Shown in pieces: positions 18,406 to 28,101 of a DNA stretch of 64,000 bases. The DNA comes from Hirudo medicinalis (taxonomy: Eukaryota > Annelida > Clitellata > Hirudinida > Hirudinidae): positions 2,912 to 66,911 of the forward strand of contig MPNW01000107.1 in NCBI GenBank assembly GCA_011800805.1. The letters run 5' to 3'. The notes under the pieces are model-generated. The model worked only from the letters and a program-made list of their open reading frames with translations, was not told the origin of the DNA and searched no databases. Both the position numbers and the translations under genes were made by a program. The stretch's first letter is position 1. Each line of letters opens with the position of its first letter.

Positions 18406-20670
18406 TTAACTTTGAGCCAAGTAAGCGGCAATTCCTGTTTTGATTTCGTTATGCTTAAAGCCTTTGCCTAAATGCGCTTTTAATTTGCTTGGATTGATAG
18501 ATTTCAACTCATTAATGGTTTTTAAAATTTTATTCAGTTTTGTTGAATCTAAAATCTGTTTGGCATCCAGCTCGCCTCGAGTTATAAAAAAGGCTAAATG
18601 ATTTTTAACCGTATCAGGAGCTATTTTTCTTTCTTTTGCAATTTCAGCAATGTTTTTACCTTCTTTAAAAAGATTAAACGAGATTAACTTAGTATCTTTT
18701 TCAGGTTTCTTTTTAGGATTGACGGCGCTAAAATGGTTGTTGAGGTTTTGACAAGCGGCAACGCCCATCGCTTTGCTGAGTTGTTCTGTTCTATTGGCTT
18801 GCTGGTGTAGGTTATCTATATCGGCCTTACTGAGTTCTTGGTTTTGTGAAAAAGCAATTACATAGGCTTTGGCTTTGGCCATTTTGGTTTGTTGGTTGTA
18901 AAACATCGCTTCCAGTTCAAAAAGCTCGGCTATATATTGTTTGGTTTTATTTTGTTGCTTTAAGGTTTCTGTCAGCTCAAATATAACATGGCTAAAATTA
19001 GCCATTTGTTTATTAAAATAATCTTCGGCAGCGGCAATGCGGTCTACAATTGTGCCGATTACCTCGTCGGGATTAGCAAAAAGACGCTGTATTTGGTTTA
19101 AAAATTTATCGGCATGCGCCTTTAACGCCATTAGCTCTTGTTGCAGCTTAACCGCCCAAGACAAATAAGTTTGTTTGATAAAACCATCTTCATTATCTTG
19201 CGCGTAAGAAAACACATGCTCGTAAACATAATTATCTAAGGCTTTAAAATTAAAAGCCTGCAATAGCTGTTCTTTCAGAAAAGCATCGCTTTCACGTTTG
19301 ATTTGAACATACAAATTTTCTTGCGCTGTTTTTTTTCGGGCAAAATAATGAACGTTTTGGTCTTGCCTGATGCTGCGGTTATTAAAAAGCGAGGTAAGCA
19401 CCAAACCATCTAAAGACCGTAACCGAGAAAGAGCCACATAAGCCTGCCCGGGAGCAAAGGCATCGCCAAGGTCAATAATCGCTTTATCAAAAGTTAACCC
19501 CTGACTTTTATGCACGGTAATAGCCCAGGCCAGTTTTAACGGAAATTGTGTAAAAGTACCTATTACTTCTTCTTCTATCTGGCGAGTATACTTATTGCTT
19601 GTATATTTGATATTCTTCCATACATATTGCTCAATAACCAAATTTTGAGCAGGGCTTTCTGTTCTTACCGTAATTGTATCGGAGTCGAGGTTGGTAACAA
19701 CTCCAATTTTACCGTTAAAATAACGTTGCACGCCGGGGTCATTTTTAATAAACATAACCTGAGCGCCCACCTTTAATTCCAGTTTTGCCTCGGCGGGATA
19801 AGAGTTTTCCGGAAATTCTCCTTCTGTTTTGGCATGATAAAAAAACGATTTTTTTTGAAGTTCGGCCAAATTGTTTTTGTTAATTGTATTAGCCTTGTTG
19901 TTATGGGTAGTGATGGTAATAACGCCTTGGTTTAATTTGGGTTGATAACCCGCTTTGTAATATTGCTGAAGAAGCTGTAAATCTGTTTTGGTAATCAGGT
20001 TATTACGCAGATTATTGAGTAAGTTTATAAAAACATCATCAGCCTGACGGTATATTTTTTCCAACTCAATGTAAACAGGCGGATCTTTTTCCAAAGCCAA
20101 TGCGTCAAAAAAGAAAACACTTTTATAAAGCGAGGCCATAATGTTCCATTCGGTTTTTTTAACCACCGGTGGCAATTGATGTAAATCGCCAATAAAAAGA
20201 ACCTGTACGCCCCCAAAACTTTGGGTGTTGTTTTTTCGGATAAAACGAAGCACAAAATCAATGGCATCTAACAAATCGGCTCTTAGCATGCTTACTTCAT
20301 CTATAATCAGCAACTCCATCTCAAGCAATAAGCGACGTTTATTTCCTCGCATATTTAAGTGTTTAACCAAAGTTACCGGAGTATGGTAATGTAGTTCATC
20401 CGTAATCCCTGCAGGAGGCATTGCTACCGGTAAAAAAGTACCGAAAGGCAATTGAAACAACGAGTGGATAGTAACGCCGCCTGCATTGATGGCAGCAATA
20501 CCCGTTGGCGCAACAACCAAAGCCCGTTTATGAGCGTCGGAAATTATCTTCTTTAAAAAAGTGGTTTTACCTGTACCGGCCTTTCCGGTTAAAAATATAT
20601 GCTTGGAGGTTAGGTTAATAAATTTAGCGGCAAGCTGAGCCGGTTGTAAATCGGTAGGCGGGGTTAGCAT
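18406..20670 (-). CDS. Pif1/RecD-like superfamily 1B DNA helicase with C-terminal helix-turn-helix region
   Basis: A 754-aa helicase. Walker A is GKAGTGKTT (residues 29-37) and Walker B is LIIDEVSMLR (121-130). PPVVKK, FIGDLHQLPP and the late UvrD_C_2-type AWAITVHKSQGLTFD motif (about 385-400) follow. The last ~120 residues contain a helix-turn-helix resembling the C-terminal domain found in some RecQ proteins (LFKEGKNIAEIAKERKIAPDTVKNHL). The first ~400 residues match Pif1/RecD-type enzymes that unwind DNA 5' to 3'; likely roles are repair or replication-fork maintenance. Pairing of this core with the helix-turn-helix tail is common in Bacteroidetes. It is transcribed alone; no phage or plasmid genes lie nearby. 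Confidence 0.85.
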   Translation of the reverse strand: MLTPPTDLQPAQLAAKFINLTSKHIFLTGKAGTGKTTFLKKIISDAHKRALVVAPTGIAAINAGGVTIHSLFQLPFGTFLPVAMPPAGITDELHYHTPVTLVKHLNMRGNKRRLLLEMELLIIDEVSMLRADLLDAIDFVLRFIRKNNTQSFGGVQVLFIGDLHQLPPVVKKTEWNIMASLYKSVFFFDALALEKDPPVYIELEKIYRQADDVFINLLNNLRNNLITKTDLQLLQQYYKAGYQPKLNQGVITITTHNNKANTINKNNLAELQKKSFFYHAKTEGEFPENSYPAEAKLELKVGAQVMFIKNDPGVQRYFNGKIGVVTNLDSDTITVRTESPAQNLVIEQYVWKNIKYTSNKYTRQIEEEVIGTFTQFPLKLAWAITVHKSQGLTFDKAIIDLGDAFAPGQAYVALSRLRSLDGLVLTSLFNNRSIRQDQNVHYFARKKTAQENLYVQIKRESDAFLKEQLLQAFNFKALDNYVYEHVFSYAQDNEDGFIKQTYLSWAVKLQQELMALKAHADKFLNQIQRLFANPDEVIGTIVDRIAAAEDYFNKQMANFSHVIFELTETLKQQNKTKQYIAELFELEAMFYNQQTKMAKAKAYVIAFSQNQELSKADIDNLHQQANRTEQLSKAMGVAACQNLNNHFSAVNPKKKPEKDTKLISFNLFKEGKNIAEIAKERKIAPDTVKNHLAFFITRGELDAKQILDSTKLNKILKTINELKSINPSKLKAHLGKGFKHNEIKTGIAAYLAQS

Positions 20671-21000
20671 TACACTAATGTAAAAATTTTGACCTTATCT
20701 TATCTCTTTTTTTATTAAAAAATTTTCACAGAACAAATCTGGATACACAATAAACGCTTTTCGTTTCTTAAAAATTCAACCCAAAACACAAGAGCTTACC
20801 GTTACCGATAAAAGTTTTAAAAAGGAAATGAACAAACGGGTATTTCATGCCTCTGTCGATGCAAATAATCCATAAAAATAAATCGGCATTAAAAATTTTG
20901 CCGGCAGGCCTTTTATCAAAGCACAAAAAATTAGTTTTTTATTAAAAAAGCCCTTTAAACCTAAAGATACAAACAGGGAAGCCTCTCGCCAACAATGCGG
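20671..21000. other. 330-bp intergenic region, no gene recognised
   Basis: AT-rich sequence between bshA and the helicase. A stop-free plus-strand stretch of about 55 codons ends at a TAA near 20874, but it has no start or motif and may be a gene relic or chance. A short inverted repeat TTACA-CTAA-TGTAA (20670-20683) overlaps the helicase start region. Confidence 0.5.
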
Positions 21001-22140
21001 TTAACCCGCAGCTTTTTGTGCTGCTATAACAGCTTCGTATAAATTAACGTACAGGGGTAAAATCTTTTTCAAATCAAAATCTTCTGCTCTGGTTAGGGCG
21101 TTTTCTTTAAAAAAATCAAGCGTTTTTTGATCTTTGAGAATAAGCATTGCTTTTTCAGCCAAGCAGTCTACATCGCCAACATTACACATATATCCGCAAA
21201 AACCATCAACATTAAGCTCAGGCAGGCCTCCTGCGTTTGAAGTAATCGCCGGAACTTTACAAGCCATTGCCTCCAGCGCAGCCAAGCCAAAACTTTCGGT
21301 TTCTGAGGGCATCACAAACAAATCGCAAACCGATAAAATTTCTTCTACAGCGTCTTGCTTACCAAGAAAACGAACATGCTCACAAACACCCAACTCTCTG
21401 GATAGCAGCTCATTTGCGGTTCGTTCAGGACCGTCTCCCACCATTAATAATTTTGCCGGAATTTGTTTCTGAACTATTTCAAACATTTTGATTACATCTT
21501 TTGTGCGCTTTACTTTTCTAAAATTTGAAGTATGAATCAGAATACGCTCTCCGTGTGGCGCAATTGCTTTTTTAAAATGATCTTTGGGTTTTAAACTGAA
21601 CCGATTAAAATCAATAAAGTTTGGAATAACCTGAATATCCTTGGTAATCTCAAAATGCTTATAAGTATCTTTCTTTAAATCATTTGAAACAGTTGTTACC
21701 CCATCGCTCTGATTAATTGAAAAAGCAACCACCGGTTGGTAAGTGGCCTCTTTACCCACCAAGGTAATATCTGTACCGTGCAGCGTGGTTACTGTGGGGA
21801 TATGGATATGATAACTTGCCAAAATTTGTTTAGCCATAAAAGCTGCCGAAGCATGCGGAATGGCGTAATGAACATGAAGTAGGTCTAATTGTTCAAACCT
21901 AACCACGTCTACCAGTTTACTTGCCAAAGCCGATTCGTAAGGGGCGTAATCAAACAAAGGATAATCTCTTACCGAAACTTCGTGATAAAATAAATTGGCA
22001 GAAAAAAAATCCCACCGAACCGGCTGACTGTAAGTAATAAAATGTACCTGATGCCCCCGATTAGCCAATGCTTTACCCAGCTCTGTTGCCACCACGCCGC
22101 TACCGCCAAAGGTAGGATAACAAACAATTCCTATTTTCAT
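21001..22140 (-). CDS. bshA: N-acetyl-alpha-D-glucosaminyl L-malate synthase (bacillithiol synthesis)
   Basis: A GT4 glycosyltransferase of 379 aa. The N-terminus KIGIVCYPTFGGSGVVATELG is characteristic of BshA, and HVHYAIPHA and the late E-x7-E motif (SETESFGLAALEAMA) are present. BshA links GlcNAc to malate in the first step of bacillithiol, the low-molecular-weight thiol used by Firmicutes and many Bacteroidetes. The start is set at 22140; a frame from 22179 would add 13 unrelated residues. No bshB or bshC gene lies in the window. Confidence 0.9.
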   Translation of the reverse strand: MKIGIVCYPTFGGSGVVATELGKALANRGHQVHFITYSQPVRWDFFSANLFYHEVSVRDYPLFDYAPYESALASKLVDVVRFEQLDLLHVHYAIPHASAAFMAKQILASYHIHIPTVTTLHGTDITLVGKEATYQPVVAFSINQSDGVTTVSNDLKKDTYKHFEITKDIQVIPNFIDFNRFSLKPKDHFKKAIAPHGERILIHTSNFRKVKRTKDVIKMFEIVQKQIPAKLLMVGDGPERTANELLSRELGVCEHVRFLGKQDAVEEILSVCDLFVMPSETESFGLAALEAMACKVPAITSNAGGLPELNVDGFCGYMCNVGDVDCLAEKAMLILKDQKTLDFFKENALTRAEDFDLKKILPLYVNLYEAVIAAQKAAG

Positions 22141-22224
22141 TAATTCTTTTGCAGTTAACAACCCGTGTTCTACACACAAAGAAACCTAACTAAGGTGTAT
22201 TTTGTGTTATTATTTGGTAAAATA

Positions 22225-22704
22225 TCATCGTTTCATTTCATTTTGTAATACCAAAAGCAACTCATTAGGTCTTTGCGTGCCAATGTGATATTCCAAACCA
22301 TCCCGATTGGTTAACACCACAACATCTTTACCGGACGAATAAAACCGAATACTGTTTTTACGGTGTAAGTTGTAAGCCGGATTATTGAAAATATAGTTAC
22401 TATAAATTGTTTTACGGACGCTGACAATATTTTCCAAATCAATAACCACTTTTTTGGCGCTCCAAAGCCCCGCAAGAATTACTTTTTTATCGGTTACTTC
22501 AATTTTATATTGAATTAAAAAAAGCAGAAGAACAGACACTCCGATAATACCAAAACCAACCACTAAAAAAAGATCTACGGTGTTTTCGCGATCCCGCTCG
22601 TACACATAAGCTCCAAAACAAAAGGCAACCATAATAAACCGGATGCTTATGCGGATGTAATCACGACCGATGTACTGCTTTTCAAGATACAGACTATTTT
22701 CCAT
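22225..22704 (-). CDS. Membrane protein with PH-like domain, unknown function
   Basis: A 159-aa protein with two hydrophobic segments (about residues 18-35 and 45-65). A soluble C-terminal half (IEVTDKKVILAGLW..KKVVIDLENIVSVR) resembles bacterial PH-like domains, which often sit behind two transmembrane helices. It starts 1 nt after the tilS stop codon, so the two are probably co-transcribed. No specific role can be assigned. Confidence 0.6.
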   Translation of the reverse strand: MENSLYLEKQYIGRDYIRISIRFIMVAFCFGAYVYERDRENTVDLFLVVGFGIIGVSVLLLFLIQYKIEVTDKKVILAGLWSAKKVVIDLENIVSVRKTIYSNYIFNNPAYNLHRKNSIRFYSSGKDVVVLTNRDGLEYHIGTQRPNELLLVLQNEMKR

Positions 22705-22705
22705 T

Positions 22706-24043
22706 TTAATTTAACAATTCGAATATAGCAACTTTTTTTGTTGCGGCGTTTACTTTATAGCGTTCATCTTGCCGCATACCAACCACCCAAATTATTTCTC
22801 CGTTACCATTAATAACGAGCGGAATCCGGTCTTTATGCTGCAAGGAAACTTTTTGGCCTATCAAAAAATCGCTTAATAATTTAAAATTATTCATGCCAAA
22901 CGGCTTAAATTTATCTCCTTTTTGTCTTTTTCGGCAAATAAGAGGAAAAATTAATTTTTGCGCATCCACATAAATTCGGTTTTTAGCAGGTTCAAATACC
23001 GCAAGCTCCTGCATTTTTATGCTGATTTTTTGATTCATAAAATAGATTTGGCTTTCCCCTTGACGAATTATTAAGATTGTTTCTTGATAAGATTGCTCTT
23101 TTTCGGTTAAAATCAGTTCTTCTCTGTTAAAGGTAAGACGATGACTTTTGCTATAAAACGATGTTCCGCTTTGCTTATGCATGCTTTGCAAAACTTCTTT
23201 ACAAACATCGCTTGTAAAACCGAAAGGTTTCATCAATTCAAAAAACAATAAAAACTGTGGATCCAATTCTTCAATATCTTTTGTTTTTAGAACGATATAC
23301 CCGTCTTGTTGTATAAAAAGCGTTTTTCGTTGCTTTTCTACCACAAGATTTAAAAGCCTTTCTGTTTCTGCAAAACGCTCTGCATTTTCTAAAAAGGCGC
23401 TTTCCAGTTTCGGATTAATTTTCCTGAGATGCGGAACCACATTCAGCCGGATGTTATTTCGCACATAAACGGCTTCTTTATTGGAACTATCTTCCACAAA
23501 ATCAATATTCAGCTGTTCTGCCAATTCGTCAATATCAGTTCTGGTTAGAAAAAGTAAAGGCCTGATGTAGCGATTCCGTTTGGGTAAAATGCCATGTAGC
23601 CCGCTGATTCCTGTTCCGCGAACCAAGTTTATCAAAATGGTTTCTACCGCATCATTCTGATGTTGAGCCAATGCTACGCAACCATATCCATATTCATCCA
23701 AAAGCGTATCAAACCAATTGTAGCGCAGCGCCCTTGCTGCCATTTGGGTAGAAATGCGGTGTTGTTTTGCGTAAGCTTTGGTATCAAAAGTAATGTGATA
23801 AAACGGCGCATTCAACTCTTTGGCCAATAATTTCACAAAAATTTCATCTCTTTTCGCTTCGCGGCCTCTTAAATTAAAATTACAATGGGCTATGCTAAAA
23901 TTAAAACCAGCAAGTTTAAACAGCCTTGCCATTAATACCGAATCTTTTCCTCCGCTTACCGCTAAAAGTATCCGATCATCGTCTGAAAACAACCGATGCT
24001 TTACAACAAATGCCTTAAACTGCTCTAAAGGAAGCATAAACAA
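22706..24043 (-). CDS. tilS: tRNA(Ile)-lysidine synthase
   Basis: A 445-aa enzyme modifying C34 of the AUA-decoding tRNA-Ile to lysidine. It has the N-type ATP pyrophosphatase loop LAVSGGKDSVLMAR (residues 27-40), HCNFNLRG, and the family segment HQNDAVETILINLVRGTG. A C-terminal substrate-binding region follows (RQKGDKFKPFGMNNFKLLSDF). Length is normal for the long form. It is divergent from the OstA-like gene, with 66 nt between them. Confidence 0.93.
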   Translation of the reverse strand: MFMLPLEQFKAFVVKHRLFSDDDRILLAVSGGKDSVLMARLFKLAGFNFSIAHCNFNLRGREAKRDEIFVKLLAKELNAPFYHITFDTKAYAKQHRISTQMAARALRYNWFDTLLDEYGYGCVALAQHQNDAVETILINLVRGTGISGLHGILPKRNRYIRPLLFLTRTDIDELAEQLNIDFVEDSSNKEAVYVRNNIRLNVVPHLRKINPKLESAFLENAERFAETERLLNLVVEKQRKTLFIQQDGYIVLKTKDIEELDPQFLLFFELMKPFGFTSDVCKEVLQSMHKQSGTSFYSKSHRLTFNREELILTEKEQSYQETILIIRQGESQIYFMNQKISIKMQELAVFEPAKNRIYVDAQKLIFPLICRKRQKGDKFKPFGMNNFKLLSDFLIGQKVSLQHKDRIPLVINGNGEIIWVVGMRQDERYKVNAATKKVAIFELLN

Positions 24044-24109
24044 ATCTATTTATTTTGAGACATAAGTTTTGATGATTTAAAAATAAAATAAAAACTTAAA
24101 TTTGGCCTT

Positions 24110-26209
24110 GTGTACAAAGCCTTTGTTTTAATTTTTATTGCTTTATTTCCATTCTTGCTGCATGCTCAGCAAAAATCGCTTATTGTACTACAGCGTTCTG
24201 ATTCGGCTCAAACAATTACCAAAACCGGTACTACTTATATACGAAATCCCACGTTCCAACATGCCGGAGCAACTTTACGATGCGACAGCGCCGTTTTTTA
24301 TAAAGACAGAAACTTTTTCGAAGCGTTTAAAAACGTTCATATCGTTCAAGGAGATACCATCAATATTTATGCTGATTTTTTAACCTACGACGGTAACACC
24401 AAGCAGGCTCATTTAACCGATAACGTAAAAATGATTACCCCCACCTCTACCCTTACCACTTCCGTTTTAGATTACAACACCGGATTCAAAACAGGGAAAT
24501 ATTACAACGGCGGTAAAATTGTAAATCCCAGCGCCACGGTTACAAGCAAACTCGGATGGTATTTTACCAATACCAGAAATGCTTATTTCAGATACGAGGT
24601 GTTGGTTACCACCCCGCAAAGCAAAGTTGATTCTGACACATTACGATACAATACTTTTACTAACTGGGCCTATTTCTACGGGCCTACAAATATCACAAGT
24701 GAAGACGACAAAATGTATACCGAAAACGGGGCATATAATACCCGTAACGAAAAGGCTTATTTCGGAAAAAAAAACCTTTACACCAACGGTTCCCGGTTTT
24801 TAAAAGGCGATAGTTTATATTATGACGGTAAACGCGGTTACGGCAAAGCGGTTAAAAACATTGTTTATACCGATACTACCGACAGGCTTGAATTACGCGG
24901 ACAATTGGGCGAATATTACAAAGCCGATGAAAAAATTGTAGTAACACGTAACGCCTACGTAGGCATGGATACCAAAGACTCCGTTACGATTAACAACAAA
25001 AAAATACCCGACACCCTGTGGCTTGCAGCCGATACTTTGCAAGCAAAAAAAACGCTCGTAAAAAATGTTAAATTATTAAAGAAACCAACAGCGCTTAACA
25101 ATAACGAAATAGGAAAAGAAAGCAGAGAAAAAGCGGAGGAAAAGGCAAAAGCAAAAAAGTTATTGGCCGAAGAACAAAAAAAGGAACAGGAAAGTAAACG
25201 CATAAAAAACGTTGAAAAACCATCGAAAAAACAAAAACCCGACCGTAAAAAATTGCCAGATACTTTGGCTGTTAAACCGCCTGCCAGTACTTTTATAAAA
25301 GAGAAAATACCCGTTAAAGACACCCTCCGTAAAGACAGTTTATCCGGCAATAAAAAGATAAACGTTAAAGATACTGCCGGCGCTAAAAATGCTGAAACCA
25401 TCGCTAAAGTAAAAAACGACGTTAAAGTATTTAATCCAGCCGATACGGTAAGAACCAGAGAAATTAAAGCTTATTATAATGTGCGGTTTTTTAAGGCCAA
25501 CATGCAGGCAAAAGCCGATTCGTTATATTTTAATGCAACTGACTCGGCCTTGCGGTGTTTTAAAAATCCGATTTTGTGGGGCGAAAATTCGCAACAAACC
25601 GGCGACACCATTTATGTTTTTTTTAAAAATAAAAAACCTCACAGCTTTTTAATACAAAACAAAGGATTTATTGTAAACGTAGAAACCGATTCTGCAAAAT
25701 TTAATCAGGTAAAAGGAAAAAAAATAACGGGTCTTTTTGTAGATGGGGAGCTGAACAACGTGTTTGTGGATGGCAATGCAGAAAGTATTTACTATACCAA
25801 AAAAGACAATGGCGATTATGACACCATGCACCAATCAATCAGTAGCCGTATCAAATTTCAATTTGACAAAAAGCAGCTTTCAGGTATTTCAATGTACAAT
25901 GAAGTGGAAGGGTCGGTTAATCCGATAAACAATCAAACAAAAGCAACCGAACTAACAGGCTTTATTTGGAAACCCGAACTACGGCCAACCGGTAAAAATG
26001 ACGTTATAAAAGCGAAACCGAAAACACCCGCCAAACCACCTGCAAAAAGGCCAGCCGCACAACCTGAAGCCAATCAAAAACCTGTTGAAAACCAAGCAAT
26101 CAAAAAAAAATCGCTGTTTGATATTAATCGTTATAAAGACATCGACAGTTTAATACCACCCGCTTTAAAAAAAGAACTCGATTCGTTAATTAAAAAGCAA
26201 ACTGATTAA
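24110..26209 (+). CDS. OstA-like/LptA-type envelope protein with a Lys-rich linker
   Basis: A 699-aa secreted protein starting at GTG; the signal peptide (MYKAFVLIFIALFPFLLHAQQ) needs this start. Residues about 30-320 are repeated OstA-type beta-jellyroll sequence (CDSAVFYKD, YADFLTYDG, AHLTDNVKM), as in proteins that carry lipopolysaccharide across the periplasm. A second OstA-like part lies at about 440-600. Between them (about 335-435) is a charged, Lys/Glu/Pro-rich linker, and another Pro/Lys-rich stretch lies near 630-660. A TAAATTTG box at 24097-24104 sits only 6 nt before the GTG, too close for a normal leader. Confidence 0.8.
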   Translation: MYKAFVLIFIALFPFLLHAQQKSLIVLQRSDSAQTITKTGTTYIRNPTFQHAGATLRCDSAVFYKDRNFFEAFKNVHIVQGDTINIYADFLTYDGNTKQAHLTDNVKMITPTSTLTTSVLDYNTGFKTGKYYNGGKIVNPSATVTSKLGWYFTNTRNAYFRYEVLVTTPQSKVDSDTLRYNTFTNWAYFYGPTNITSEDDKMYTENGAYNTRNEKAYFGKKNLYTNGSRFLKGDSLYYDGKRGYGKAVKNIVYTDTTDRLELRGQLGEYYKADEKIVVTRNAYVGMDTKDSVTINNKKIPDTLWLAADTLQAKKTLVKNVKLLKKPTALNNNEIGKESREKAEEKAKAKKLLAEEQKKEQESKRIKNVEKPSKKQKPDRKKLPDTLAVKPPASTFIKEKIPVKDTLRKDSLSGNKKINVKDTAGAKNAETIAKVKNDVKVFNPADTVRTREIKAYYNVRFFKANMQAKADSLYFNATDSALRCFKNPILWGENSQQTGDTIYVFFKNKKPHSFLIQNKGFIVNVETDSAKFNQVKGKKITGLFVDGELNNVFVDGNAESIYYTKKDNGDYDTMHQSISSRIKFQFDKKQLSGISMYNEVEGSVNPINNQTKATELTGFIWKPELRPTGKNDVIKAKPKTPAKPPAKRPAAQPEANQKPVENQAIKKKSLFDINRYKDIDSLIPPALKKELDSLIKKQTD

Positions 26210-26220
26210 AGTAAAAGGTT

Positions 26221-26793
26221 TTAATCAGTTTTCAAAAAATCAGCAAGCTTTTGTATGGCTATAGCTCTATGGCTTATTTTGTTTTTTTCTGCCATGTCCA
26301 TTTCAGCAAAAGTCAAATCATATCCGTCAGGCTGAAAAATGGGGTCATACCCAAAGCCATGGCTGCCTTTGGGCGCTGTGCGTAAAACGCCATTTATAAT
26401 TCCCTCAAAAAAATATTGCAGGTTGTTTTTTTTTAAGGAAACAACTGTTTTAAATCTCGCTTTCCGATTTGAAAAACCTTTCATTTTATACAACAAAAAA
26501 TACAGATTGGCTTCATCATTTTTTGAGCCGCCATACCGCGCCGAGAAAATGCCGGGTTGGTTGTTAAGAGCTTCAACCTCTAAACCGCTATCATCTGCAA
26601 AGCAATCAAGCTGAAAATAACGAGCTACATAATCGCTTTTTAATTGGGCATTTTCGGCAAAAGTAGAGCCTGTTTCGGCAATATTCGCCTTGCAACCTAT
26701 ATCTGTTAAGTTTAAAACTTCAAACTCCAAAAGCATTTTCTTTACTTCATTTGTTTTATGCTGATTATGGGTTGCAAATACTAATTTCTTCAT
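26221..26793 (-). CDS. rdgB: Non-canonical purine NTP pyrophosphatase (RdgB/HAM1)
   Basis: A 190-aa enzyme that hydrolyses dITP and XTP to keep deaminated purines out of nucleic acids. Diagnostic motifs are [14 protein letters not shown] at the N-terminus, [31 protein letters not shown] and [11 protein letters not shown] set the start at 26793, where homology begins. Its ATG overlaps the stop of the upstream gene (ATGA), indicating translational coupling. Confidence 0.95.
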   Translation of the reverse strand: MKKLVFATHNQHKTNEVKKMLLEFEVLNLTDIGCKANIAETGSTFAENAQLKSDYVARYFQLDCFADDSGLEVEALNNQPGIFSARYGGSKNDEANLYFLLYKMKGFSNRKARFKTVVSLKKNNLQYFFEGIINGVLRTAPKGSHGFGYDPIFQPDGYDLTFAEMDMAEKNKISHRAIAIQKLADFLKTD

Positions 26794-27383
26794 TCTATTA
26801 ACTGTTTTAGGCCGGCCCAAAGCAGGGTTTCATGGTCGTCATCTAAAATATCTACGCGTTGAGTTATCACTATTTTTACCTGCCGGTAAGTTACCAATGC
26901 GTGTAAATTACTTTGCGGCAATTGTAAACAGGCACAATCTACCCCGAAAGAAAGCAACAGCCGGCAGTCGAAAAATTGCTTAAAATCGGCAAAAGCAGCT
27001 CCCTTGTAACGGGCATAATTTACCAGCGCAAAATCTTTCCCTGAAAGGCCTAATTTTCTGACTATTTTTCTGAGTACTTCTAAACCTTGTGTGGTACTTA
27101 CCTCATTTTGGGCATCGTTTACCAAAATCAAAACTTTTTTTTGGTTTTCTCCCAAAAACTGAAAATCCCACTCTTTGGCCTGTGGTTGAAAAATTTCTTC
27201 AACTTGGCCAGCATCCGTTTGTTTTTGCAATTTTTTTTCTGCCGCTTCAGGGTTTGCCCACCTATTTGCACAACCTGCATTTGTTTGAACTTTAACGGCG
27301 GGCAATTCATTCTTAATCGCATAAATATCTTCTGTTAAAAATAAACGGAGTGCGGCGGGGTTATCAACAAGTTGCGTAGACAT
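26790..27383 (-). CDS. Conserved hypothetical protein, possibly psi-like (HolD) clamp-loader subunit
   Basis: A 197-aa soluble protein with no confident family. The C-terminal ~110 residues alternate strand- and helix-like segments: [42 protein letters not shown], and a final [11 protein letters not shown]. This pattern recalls the psi subunit of DNA polymerase III (HolD), which ends in an ALW-helix. The resemblance is by eye and weak. Coupling to rdgB by a 4-nt overlap fits a DNA-metabolism role. The N-terminal ~80 residues are variable and charged. Confidence 0.45.
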   Translation of the reverse strand: MSTQLVDNPAALRLFLTEDIYAIKNELPAVKVQTNAGCANRWANPEAAEKKLQKQTDAGQVEEIFQPQAKEWDFQFLGENQKKVLILVNDAQNEVSTTQGLEVLRKIVRKLGLSGKDFALVNYARYKGAAFADFKQFFDCRLLLSFGVDCACLQLPQSNLHALVTYRQVKIVITQRVDILDDDHETLLWAGLKQLIE

Positions 27384-27477
27384 TTTATCGAATTTTTTTC
27401 TGTTAAATTTAGTTAAAAATCTTATTATAGCCTGTTAAATTGTTATTTTTAACCATTAAAATTAATAACTACAACCG

Positions 27478-28071
27478 TTGGTCAGAAAAACTCTTTTTAT
27501 TTGTTTATTAACCTTTTTTACTTTTCAAAATTTCGCTCAGAATGTGGCTGTGGTAAATGGTTTGGCTATCAGCAGCAAAGAGTTTATGTGGTTGTATAAA
27601 AAAAATCATGCAGGCGTTTCGCACCCAAGGTTTCAGGATTTGTTATCATATTTGGAACTTTACATCAATTTTAAATTGAAGGTGGTTGATGCAAGAGCGA
27701 TGAAACTCGATGCAGATACTTCTTACAAAGCTGAGATTGCAAGTTATGAAACGGCGCTAAAAAATCAAAAAAAGATATCGCCAAAAAGCCTTGAATACAA
27801 CTATATTTTAAACGAATACAGAGAGGGTGTTTTAATGTTTAACATTTCTGAACAAAAAATTTGGAGCAAAGTTCAGGATAACGAATTTGAATTGATCGGT
27901 TATTTCGAAAAAAACAAGGCCAAATATGAGGATAGGCCTTATGATGAAGTAAAAGGCCTGGTAATTTCTGATTATCAACAAATTTTAGAAAACGAATGGA
28001 TTAATGATTTAAAAAAAAAGTATACCGTAAAAGTTAATCAAGATGAATTAAAAAAACTTGCTAAATTTTAA
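27478..28071 (+). CDS. SurA-like periplasmic protein lacking parvulin domains
   Basis: A 197-aa exported protein starting at TTG (27478), chosen because it yields a signal peptide cleaved after FAQ. The mature N-terminus (VAVVNGLAISSKEFMWLY..) and the following helices resemble the chaperone domain of SurA/PpiC-type isomerases. The C-terminal ~85 residues (YEDRPYDEVKGLVISDYQQILENEW) resemble the end of the same proteins. The one or two parvulin domains expected between them are absent; the two parts join near residue 98-105 with the frame intact. It lies 30 nt upstream of surA and is probably co-expressed. Confidence 0.6.
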   Translation: MVRKTLFICLLTFFTFQNFAQNVAVVNGLAISSKEFMWLYKKNHAGVSHPRFQDLLSYLELYINFKLKVVDARAMKLDADTSYKAEIASYETALKNQKKISPKSLEYNYILNEYREGVLMFNISEQKIWSKVQDNEFELIGYFEKNKAKYEDRPYDEVKGLVISDYQQILENEWINDLKKKYTVKVNQDELKKLAKF

Positions 28072-28101
28072 ATGATGCACGTAATTAAGTAAAATAAATA
28101 G

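Noticed and set aside
24097..24104. Promoter TAAATTTG for the OstA-like gene
   Set aside because: It would place the transcription start on the GTG itself; the signal peptide needs that GTG, so the match may be chance.
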